Assembly: GCA_947178085.1 (NCBI GenBank)
Contig: CAMWWS010000216.1
Span: forward strand, 1 to 5,377
Reading direction: 5' to 3'
Length of the DNA: 5,377 bases
Source: an uncultured Lachnospiraceae bacterium
GTDB lineage: Bacteria > Bacillota_A > Clostridia > Lachnospirales > Lachnospiraceae
Position numbers and translations under genes: made by a program. The notes below the pieces were generated by a model. The model did no database searches. It was given only the letters and a program-made list of their open reading frames with translations, and was not told the origin of the DNA. Below are positions 1 through 5,377 of this stretch, in pieces. Position 1 is the first letter of the stretch. Each line of letters starts with the position of its first letter.

Positions 1-33
1 GCATAGCAGCAATCAAGTATGTTTATAGAAATA

Positions 34-62
34 TTTACATAAATCATTCATAATTTTATACT
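34..62 (+). promoter_or_regulatory. Sigma-A-type promoter of the carbonic anhydrase gene
   Basis: The -35 element TTTACA (34-39) and the -10 element TATACT (57-62) each match the sigma-A consensus at 5 of 6 positions, with an ideal 17-base spacer. Transcription would start near base 69, inside or just before the AAGGAGG ribosome binding site (67-73). That predicts an extremely short 5' leader. An inverted repeat, TTTACA (34-39) with TGTAAA (62-67), brackets the promoter and could be a coincidence of AT-rich sequence. The -35/-10 match is seen directly; its activity is inferred. Confidence 0.6.
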
Positions 63-81
63 GTAAAAGGAGGTTACAAGT

Positions 82-663
82 ATGTCACACAACGTAAATC
101 ATGCAGGACTTTCTGCAGATGAAGCAATGCTCAGATTAAAAGAGGGAAATGAGAAGTATTTAAATGCATCAACATGTTCAGGGGACATTTCACCGGCAAT
201 TCGTAAAGATACATACGAAAATGGACAGTACCCTTATGCGGTTGTAATTACATGTTCCGATTCACGCGTAATACCGGAGAGCATATTTATGACAGGAATC
301 GGAGAACTGTTTGTTATTCGTGTTGCAGGCAATGTTATTAATAATTTTCAGACAGGAAGCGTTGAGTATGCCGCAGGGCATCTTGGAAGTAAGCTTATAG
401 TTGTTCTTGGTCATACTAACTGTGGGGCTGTGGGCGCTGCAATAGAAGGTCATGCAGACGGATTTATTAAATCAATTACCGATGAGATTAAATCGGCAAT
501 CGGGGATGAGACTGATGGATATAAAGCAAGCTGTTTGAATGTTGAGCATGCTGTATCACAACTTAGGGAAAGTCTTAATATTCCTGCTGATGGCGATGAG
601 AATGGCGTGAAGGTAGTCGGCGCAGTTTATCATATAAACGATGGACATGTGGAATTTATCTAA
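82..663 (+). CDS. Beta-class carbonic anhydrase
   Basis: A cytoplasmic zinc enzyme that interconverts CO2 and bicarbonate, supplying bicarbonate to carboxylases or balancing pH. The 193 residues are normal for a compact bacterial beta-CA. The signature CSDSR spans residues 58-62 (zinc ligand Cys58, Asp60-Arg62 dyad). The second motif HTNCGAVGAA starts at residue 111 and gives zinc ligands His111 and Cys114. RVAGNV follows at about 80-85, and the C-terminus ends in the family-typical pattern YHINDGHVEF. No signal peptide or membrane segment is visible. The ATG is preceded by a strong AAGGAGG (67-73) at 8 bases, which fixes the start. The gene has its own promoter upstream and a hairpin immediately after its TAA, so it is probably monocistronic or only partly read through into the next gene. 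The family call is firm; the physiological role is general knowledge, not shown by the neighbours. Confidence 0.96.
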   Translation: MSHNVNHAGLSADEAMLRLKEGNEKYLNASTCSGDISPAIRKDTYENGQYPYAVVITCSDSRVIPESIFMTGIGELFVIRVAGNVINNFQTGSVEYAAGHLGSKLIVVLGHTNCGAVGAAIEGHADGFIKSITDEIKSAIGDETDGYKASCLNVEHAVSQLRESLNIPADGDENGVKVVGAVYHINDGHVEFI

Positions 664-695
664 CAAAGGTTGAAAAATAAATTTTTCAACCTTTG
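664..695 (+). terminator. Perfect 14-bp intergenic hairpin, possible weak terminator
   Basis: Bases 664-677 pair perfectly with 682-695 around a TAAA loop (678-681), starting directly after the stop codon of the carbonic anhydrase gene. The position is right for an intrinsic terminator, but the stem is followed by GGGAAG rather than a T-run on the + strand, and the reverse strand lacks a T-run too. The only T-runs are inside the stem. It may therefore terminate poorly, act as a 3' mRNA stabiliser or processing site, or set the expression ratio with the downstream gene. The inverted repeat is certain; the function is open. Confidence 0.5.
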
Positions 696-716
696 GGAAG
701 AGAGCATTGGTAGGTT

Positions 717-2471
717 ATGGATATTAATAAAGTTTTAAATGAATATGATGCAATGTATGGGAAGGTATCACTTGAGGCTATAGAGGATTTTCTGTTTGAG
801 AAAATTAAGGAAGCCATGAGTGAGGAAGATACTGCTTCGCTTATTACATTATTAAACGAGATGATAGGACTGTGCCGCGATACAACCCAGAAGGAGAAGG
901 CGCTCACTTTCTGTAATGAGCTTCGTAAGCTGTTGGAGCGGTTGGAACTGCAGAATACGCAAAGCTATGCGACTTCTATGTTAAACATTGCGAACGCTTA
1001 CAGGGCATTCGGATTATATGAGGATGCCCTGAATGCTTTTACGGGAGTAGAAAGCTGTTATAACAGGTGCCTTGACAGTGACGACTTCCTTTTTGCAAGC
1101 CTTTACAATAACTGGGGGCTGCTATATCAGGAAATCGGAGACTATGCGAAGGCGAAAGAAACTCTCCTGCTTGCTTTGCGAATAGTGGATAAGAGGAAGG
1201 GCGCAGAAATGCCCAAGGCGTCTACTCTTGCCAATCTCGGAGCGGCAATGATACTGCTTCCTGACAAAGAGAATAAGGATGAAGCCGTTAAGTATATTAA
1301 AGAGGCTTTGGAACTGTTTGAGGCGGACGGAGGAAAAGATTTTCATTACAGTGCGGCGTTAGCGGCAATGGGAGATGCATATTACGGAGAAAAAGATTAT
1401 ATAAATGCATCTGCATATTATCAGAAAGCTCTTTTAGAGTTGTATAAGCATGTGGGCAGGAATAAGAATTATGAGAGAGTATATGAAAAGTATCAAAATG
1501 CGCTGAAAGCCGCCGGAGATAAAGGCGTTTGGATATCTAACATAGAGCGGAGCAGGGAATTCTATGAAAAATACGGAAAGAAAATGATTCATGAACAGTT
1601 TACGGACTATGAAGAGCGTATAGCCGTAGGATTTGTGGGAGAGGGGTCGGATTGCTTCGGGTTTGACGACGCTGTTTCTATGGATCATGATTATGCGCCG
1701 GGGTTCTGTATGTGGCTTATCGATGAGGATTATGTGGCGATAGGAGAATCATTACAGAAAGCATATGATGAGCTTATCAGGCAGCATGGAATCGGTAATA
1801 TGACAGGTAATTTTCTGGAGCGCAGAAGAGGCGTAAGTTCTGTTTCGGCCTTTTATAACAGACTTTTAGGCCAGGATATTTCGTATGAAAAACCATACAC
1901 GATAGACTACACTCAGGTGCAGGAATATCAACTGGCACAGGCGGTAAACGGTGAAGTATTCCGCGATAACTTAGGAGTCTTTACGGGTATAAGGGAATAT
2001 TTGTCGGCATATTATCCGGAGAAAATATGGAGAGTTAAGCTTGCGCAATGTCTGCATGACTTTTCTCAATATGCCCAGAGCAATTATCCGCGTATGATGA
2101 CGAGGAAGGATTATGTGACGGCGTCTATCTGCATAGGAAAAGCAATAGAGAGCATAATGGATATCATATATCTTTTGAACCGAAGATATGCGCCGTATTA
2201 CAAATGGAAAAATAAGGGACTTAAGAAGCTGGATAAACTACAGGAAGCAATACTGATTTTGGAACAGCTTGCTGTGCTTCCATGCCAGAAAGACGCATGG
2301 GAGACGTGTGTATACACTTCCGAAACAGTAAATAATAATGATGAGGCGGTTGTTTTGTTAGAGAAAGCGGCAGAACATATTTTAAGAGAGATGAATGGGC
2401 AGGGAATTGTAGACGGCTCAGAAACATTTTTGGAATTTTATACATCTCAGGTCTTGACGGGAGCAGTATAA
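717..2471 (+). CDS. TPR-repeat protein with C-terminal DUF4037 nucleotidyltransferase-like domain
   Basis: A 584-residue soluble protein. The N-terminal half is helical with about four TPR units (roughly residues 83-116, 125-158, 167-202, 209-242), recognisable from patterns such as NIANAYRAFGLYEDALNAF and ALAAMGDAYYGEKDY. From about residue 290 it matches my memory of DUF4037. GEGS (308-311), then FGFDD and DHD (Asp323, Asp325), fit the G-S...D-x-D metal-binding layout of nucleotidyltransferase folds, and a helical C-terminal region contains NRRYAPYYKW (488-497). Catalysis and substrate are unknown; TPRs usually bind proteins. The ATG is the first possible start after an in-frame stop at 711-713. 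Its ribosome binding site is poor: GGGAAGAGAG ends 12 bases upstream and GGTAGG is too close. No promoter is evident between the upstream hairpin and the start, so expression may come by read-through. The DUF4125 gene follows by 48 bases, suggesting a shared operon. Confidence 0.88.
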   Translation: MDINKVLNEYDAMYGKVSLEAIEDFLFEKIKEAMSEEDTASLITLLNEMIGLCRDTTQKEKALTFCNELRKLLERLELQNTQSYATSMLNIANAYRAFGLYEDALNAFTGVESCYNRCLDSDDFLFASLYNNWGLLYQEIGDYAKAKETLLLALRIVDKRKGAEMPKASTLANLGAAMILLPDKENKDEAVKYIKEALELFEADGGKDFHYSAALAAMGDAYYGEKDYINASAYYQKALLELYKHVGRNKNYERVYEKYQNALKAAGDKGVWISNIERSREFYEKYGKKMIHEQFTDYEERIAVGFVGEGSDCFGFDDAVSMDHDYAPGFCMWLIDEDYVAIGESLQKAYDELIRQHGIGNMTGNFLERRRGVSSVSAFYNRLLGQDISYEKPYTIDYTQVQEYQLAQAVNGEVFRDNLGVFTGIREYLSAYYPEKIWRVKLAQCLHDFSQYAQSNYPRMMTRKDYVTASICIGKAIESIMDIIYLLNRRYAPYYKWKNKGLKKLDKLQEAILILEQLAVLPCQKDAWETCVYTSETVNNNDEAVVLLEKAAEHILREMNGQGIVDGSETFLEFYTSQVLTGAV

Positions 2472-2519
2472 ATGTGAAAGATTGCAGAGTGGGCAAACTA
2501 TAGGGGGATAGAAATAAAT

Positions 2520-3116
2520 ATGAGCATAATTGAAAAAATAGTGGAGCTTGAGTGGAAGCAGTTTGATAAGGTGATAAACGAAGGCGGAAGGGCTGATTGT
2601 CAGGATGATTTTGAGACCTTTTCCATTATGAGAAAGAGCCAGTATATGACATGGAACGAAGAATTACTGGAAAGCTACTTAGATGATTTAAAATCAGCAG
2701 ATGCAATCGGCAGAAATCTGATTACGGAGAAGTACGCCCGAATGATGGAGAGTACTGCGCCGCAGAAATATGAAGAGTTACGCGAATCGCTTCCCGTATT
2801 GGATGAGGAAAGAATAAAGATACAGGAAGAAATCATCAAAATTCAGATGTCATGGATGGAAGACTTCGCTTTAGAATTTCCCAATATGGCAAGCCGGGCA
2901 AGAAATCTTCACACTTCTGAAGATGAGGAGTACGATACTTCATATGAAACTTATTTAAGGGGCGAGCTTGGCACATACGGCGATAATACTTTTGTGTTAT
3001 ATGGAAGATTCATCGCATCGTTAGCAAAAGAGGGAAAAAATCTTGCCTATGAAATAATGAGCAATACTGCAAAGCTGTACGGATATGATTCCGTTGAGGC
3101 AGCGGAAGAGCGCTGA
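2520..3116 (+). CDS. DUF4125 family protein
   Basis: A 198-residue protein of unknown function that I recognise as DUF4125. The most family-like stretch is near the N-terminus, residues 22-45, with GGRADCQDD followed by FETFSIMRKSQYMTW. The sequence looks wholly helical, with no signal peptide or membrane segment, so it is probably cytosolic. It is strongly acidic: by my count about 42 Asp/Glu against 23 Lys/Arg. Acidic and aromatic residues cluster at 134-146 (EDEEYDTSYETY). The ATG follows AGGGGGA (2502-2508) at 11 bases. It lies 48 bases after the TPR-DUF4037 gene with no terminator between, so co-transcription is likely. I recall DUF4125 and DUF4037 genes being neighbours in other anaerobes, which suggests a functional partnership, perhaps a binding partner, regulator or substrate of the NTase-like protein. 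That role is inference only. Confidence 0.85.
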   Translation: MSIIEKIVELEWKQFDKVINEGGRADCQDDFETFSIMRKSQYMTWNEELLESYLDDLKSADAIGRNLITEKYARMMESTAPQKYEELRESLPVLDEERIKIQEEIIKIQMSWMEDFALEFPNMASRARNLHTSEDEEYDTSYETYLRGELGTYGDNTFVLYGRFIASLAKEGKNLAYEIMSNTAKLYGYDSVEAAEER

Positions 3117-3158
3117 CCTTTTATGCAATAAAAATATTGTGAATAGTGGAGATACTTT

Positions 3159-3188
3159 TTAGCACTACACATATGTACTGAATATAAT
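3159..3188 (+). promoter_or_regulatory. Candidate sigma-A promoter for the SleC-like gene
   Basis: A perfect TATAAT (3183-3188) lies 35 bases before the ATG of the cell-wall protein, with TTAGCA (3159-3164, 4 of 6 matches) 18 bases upstream. An 8-base palindrome ACATATGT (3169-3176) sits in the spacer. A sporulation-sigma alternative is also possible: GATAC (3151-3155), 14 bases, then CATATGTA (3170-3177) loosely resembles a sigma-E site, but the match is weak. The rest of the 107-base spacer holds only a 5-bp AT hairpin (3126-3139), with no clear terminator for the upstream operon. Confidence 0.4.
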
Positions 3189-3223
3189 GGAATAAGTGAA
3201 AAATTTAAGGGGTAATCAAATAT

Positions 3224-4897
3224 ATGGCGATTGGTTACTTAATAGTACAGGCGCGAACCGCTCAGGATGCCCTTCCGATTCAGGGTGCAAGTATTCAGGT
3301 TCTGGATGACAGGGGCGGCAGCGTCTATGAGCTTATTTCTGATGAAAACGGGGAAACCGAGAAAGTTTCTCTGGAAACGGTAGATAAAAGCCTTTCTCTT
3401 GACCCTGACTACTCGGGTATACCATATGTAAGGTATGACGTAATGGCGCAGGCGGAGGGGTATGAATCTTTTCACATTTCAGGAATCCCTATATTTGAAG
3501 GGGAAACCGCCATTCAACCGCTTGCATTTGTGCCGGTACAAACTGGTCAGGCACGGAACAATCCTCCGGTGAATGAAATCTCAATAGGCAATTTTGGCGT
3601 TGATATGCAGGAGTGCCGTTCGCAGGAAGGACCTGCCGCAAGACCGTATGTATTGCGTAATGTAGTCATACCCAACCCGATTACGGTGCATCTTGGCACT
3701 CCGGCCTCATCCGCGTCTAATGTCCGCGTATCTTTTCCCGATTATGTTAAAAATGTTGCAAGCAGTGAAATCTATCCGACATGGCCGGATGCGTCGCTTA
3801 GGGCAAATATTTACGCTATCATCACCTTTGCGCTGAACCGGGTTTTTACGGAATGGTACAGGAGTCAGGGATATGGCTTCGATATCACAAACAGCACTGC
3901 ATATGACCAATATTTTGTATATGGACGAACGATTTATGATTCTATAAGCAGAATAGTTGACGAAATCTTTAATGAGTATGTACGCAGAGAAGGACAGAAC
4001 GCACCTTATTTTACTTCATTCTGTAACGGAACAACCGCTGTCTGCGCAGGCTTATCACAGTGGGGAACGGTTACGTTGGCAAACAGGGGATATACGCCGC
4101 TGCAGATTCTGAGAAATTATTATCCTAATGATGTAGAGATAGCGGAAACTAATATTATTACAGATGTTTTATCCTCTTATCCGGGCACAGCGCTTAGAGT
4201 AGGCAGCAGAGGGCTTGATGTACAGACCATTCAGACATATCTTGGAAGAATCAGGAGAAACTATCCCGCAATTCCCGTTATTACAGATGAAACAGGAGTA
4301 TTTGGTAACAGTACCAAGGCCGCAGTTACTAAATTTCAAAGTATTTTCAATCTTCAGCCTGACGGCATTGTCGGCAAAGCAACGTGGTATAAACTTTCAA
4401 GCCTGTATACCGCTGTGACGAAGCTGGCAGATTTAGGCAGCGAGGGAACTTCGCTGGGAATCGGAACTGTTCCTCCTTCTACCGTACTAAGACAGGGGTC
4501 AAGAGGAACGGATGTTATTACACTTCAATATATTTTGAATGTAATTTCGGAGTTCTATCCCAATATTCCGGAAATATCGCAGGATGGTATTTTTGGCAGC
4601 AGAACTAAGCAAGCGGTGATTGCTTTCCAGCAGATGATGAATCTGACGCCCGACGGTATTGTAGGAAATGCTACATGGAAAGCACTTTATGACACCTATC
4701 TGGGAATAGTGGAAAATGTACCGTCCTCCAAACCGGGAACCGAGACATTTGAATATACTGTCCGTTCCGGGGATACTCTGTGGCTGCTTTCCAGAAGATT
4801 CGGAACTACTGTGGATGAGATAAAAAGACTTAACGGGTTGAATAGCGATTTGCTGAATATAGGGCAGGTACTCAAGATTCCGGCTGTACAGCAGTAG
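3224..4897 (+). CDS. SpoIID/SleC-like peptidoglycan lytic protein with two PG_binding_1 domains and LysM
   Basis: A 557-residue modular cell-wall protein. Residues 1-105 resemble a carboxypeptidase-regulatory-like beta domain ([12 protein letters not shown], ...AEGYES). Residues about 165-310 are a SpoIID-type domain: [15 protein letters not shown] carries the likely catalytic Glu182, and GLSQWG (277-281) leads into [14 protein letters not shown]. Two PG_binding_1 repeats follow at about 323-396 and 422-493, each with GSRG.DV, GVFG or GIFG, and PDGIVG..TW. A LysM lies at 509-553 ([10 protein letters not shown]...IGQVLKIP). SpoIID and SleC enzymes are lytic transglycosylases; SleC cleaves spore cortex in germinating Clostridia. 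SleC is about 420-440 residues with one binding domain, so this is an enlarged relative. No signal peptide is visible, which fits a protein packed into spores from the mother cell. Cys267 and Cys274 sit where SpoIID binds zinc, but nearby His residues are absent. AAGGGG (3207-3212) supports the start. Domains are firm; the germination role is inferred. Confidence 0.87.
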   Translation: MAIGYLIVQARTAQDALPIQGASIQVLDDRGGSVYELISDENGETEKVSLETVDKSLSLDPDYSGIPYVRYDVMAQAEGYESFHISGIPIFEGETAIQPLAFVPVQTGQARNNPPVNEISIGNFGVDMQECRSQEGPAARPYVLRNVVIPNPITVHLGTPASSASNVRVSFPDYVKNVASSEIYPTWPDASLRANIYAIITFALNRVFTEWYRSQGYGFDITNSTAYDQYFVYGRTIYDSISRIVDEIFNEYVRREGQNAPYFTSFCNGTTAVCAGLSQWGTVTLANRGYTPLQILRNYYPNDVEIAETNIITDVLSSYPGTALRVGSRGLDVQTIQTYLGRIRRNYPAIPVITDETGVFGNSTKAAVTKFQSIFNLQPDGIVGKATWYKLSSLYTAVTKLADLGSEGTSLGIGTVPPSTVLRQGSRGTDVITLQYILNVISEFYPNIPEISQDGIFGSRTKQAVIAFQQMMNLTPDGIVGNATWKALYDTYLGIVENVPSSKPGTETFEYTVRSGDTLWLLSRRFGTTVDEIKRLNGLNSDLLNIGQVLKIPAVQQ

Positions 4898-4969
4898 GTT
4901 TAGGAATGAGCATATTTCGCAGGTTGATGAAAGAACAGGGTGATTAGTGTGAAGATACGTGCAGATGTA

Positions 4970-4999
4970 TGGACGAAAATCCTGCTGATATGGTATACT
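4970..4999 (+). promoter_or_regulatory. Extended -10 promoter before the membrane protein gene
   Basis: TATACT (4994-4999) is preceded by TGG (4991-4993), giving the TGn extended -10 motif, and TGGACG (4970-4975) is a 4-of-6 -35 element at 18 bases. The predicted start near 5006 would leave a leader of about 70 bases. A short palindrome (5012-5024) falls just after this start. I see no terminator for the preceding gene in 4898-4969. Confidence 0.5.
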
Positions 5000-5011
5000 G
5001 AAATAAATAAT

Positions 5012-5024
5012 GGTAAATATTACC
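5012..5024. promoter_or_regulatory. Small palindrome, possible operator
   Basis: GGTAA-ATA-TTACC is a perfect 5-base inverted repeat about 6-18 bases downstream of the predicted transcription start, a common place for a repressor site. It is short and AT-rich, so chance is a real alternative, and I cannot name a regulator. Confidence 0.2.
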
Positions 5025-5078
5025 TGTTATACAATATAAAAATACTATCGGGATTAAGATAGGGGGCATGTGTAAAAT

Positions 5079-5377
5079 ATGAATGCAGCGGTTATGAAGT
5101 ATAAAAAGATTATGCTGAAAATTTGCAATATTCTGGAAATAATTGCAGCATTGCTCGTGTTGATGGGAATATTTCTGTCAATATACAGTTTCTTAAGAAA
5201 CTTTGATGCTTTCTGGGATTTACTGGGGGATATGTCTTTGTTCAGGGATTATCTGGCTAAGATTTTTATACTCGTAATCGGAATTGAGTTTTTGCAGATG
5301 CTGTGCCGCCCGAATGCCGATAATATTATTGAAGTCCTGATTTTCTTAGTCGCGCGTCATATGATTGTTTATGATAC
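5079..5377 (+). CDS. PsiE-like multi-pass membrane protein (3' end outside window)
   Basis: The reading frame is open from the ATG to the window edge, giving 99 residues without a stop, so the gene is truncated only by the window. The visible part has a short basic N-terminus (MKYKK at 6-10), a hydrophobic segment at about 16-38, a second at about 58-75 (IFILVIGIEFLQML) and a third beginning near 82 (IIEVLIFLVARHMIV). The pattern of a GIEF/QML helix followed by an IEVLIFLVAR helix resembles the phosphate-starvation-inducible PsiE family and small clostridial membrane proteins related to it. Their biochemical role is not known. TAGGGGG (5060-5066) lies 12 bases upstream; the ATG at 5094 (residue 6) is a less well supported alternative start. 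A dedicated promoter lies at 4970-4999. Membrane location is confident; family membership is moderate because the protein is incomplete. Confidence 0.7.
   Translation, partial: MNAAVMKYKKIMLKICNILEIIAALLVLMGIFLSIYSFLRNFDAFWDLLGDMSLFRDYLAKIFILVIGIEFLQMLCRPNADNIIEVLIFLVARHMIVYD

Noticed and set aside
2472..2477. ATGTGA start-stop directly after the stop of the TPR-DUF4037 gene
   Set aside because: Six bases with no ribosome binding site of its own; easily chance.
2221..2496. Antisense open frame of 91 codons opposite the end of the TPR-DUF4037 gene
   Set aside because: It is a mirror of a well-supported coding frame, with no recognisable domain and no convincing ribosome binding site.
3126..3139. 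CAATA-AAAA-TATTG hairpin after the DUF4125 gene
   Set aside because: Five A-T-rich pairs with no T-run; too weak to call a terminator.
4215..4418. Same-strand 67-codon frame inside the SleC-like gene
   Set aside because: It lies in another frame of the first PG_binding_1 repeat, whose motif-rich frame is clearly the real one.
4883..4892. GCTGTACAGC palindrome at the end of the SleC-like gene
   Set aside because: Falls within the last codons (AVQQ), has no T-run and no loop; not a terminator.
4906..4947. 13-codon ORF (MSIFRRLMKEQGD) after the SleC-like gene
   Set aside because: Too short to judge, with no proper ribosome binding site, and no sign of conservation can be assessed.
5068..5082. 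Four-codon ORF (MCKI) whose TGA overlaps the ATG of the membrane protein gene
   Set aside because: Only one base separates it from AGGGGG, too close for initiation; the same site fits the ATG at 5079 better.

Overview
The window reads as an ordinary chromosomal stretch from a spore-forming, low- to moderate-G+C Firmicute. It is most likely a gut-type clostridium such as a member of the Lachnospiraceae. The grounds are AGGAGG/AGGGGG-type ribosome binding sites, AT-rich spacers, a SpoIID/SleC-type cortex-lytic protein with PG_binding_1 and LysM domains, and a TPR-DUF4037 plus DUF4125 gene pair that I recognise from Clostridia and other anaerobes. All genes lie on the + strand. I see no mobile element, tRNA, rRNA or CRISPR array.

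Layout. 1-81: a short leader with a good sigma-A promoter. 82-663: a complete beta-class carbonic anhydrase with all zinc and active-site residues, followed by a perfect 14-bp hairpin (664-695) that lacks a U-tract. 717-2471: a 584-residue protein with about four N-terminal TPR repeats and a C-terminal DUF4037 nucleotidyltransferase-like domain. 2520-3116: a small, very acidic DUF4125 protein, 48 bases downstream and probably in the same transcript. 3117-3223: a spacer with a candidate sigma-A promoter. 3224-4897: a four-part cell-wall protein made of a carboxypeptidase-regulatory-like beta domain, a SpoIID/SleC-like lytic transglycosylase domain, two PG_binding_1 repeats and a C-terminal LysM. 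4898-5078: a spacer with an extended -10 promoter, a small palindrome and a doubtful 37-codon ORF. 5079-5377: the start of a PsiE-like multi-pass membrane protein, cut by the window edge.

How the genes relate. Only the DUF4037/DUF4125 pair looks like a functional unit. Its members are adjacent, and I know of no defined biochemical role for either, so it is the best candidate here for an undescribed system. The carbonic anhydrase, the cortex-lytic-like protein and the membrane protein each appear to have their own promoter and are probably unrelated neighbours.
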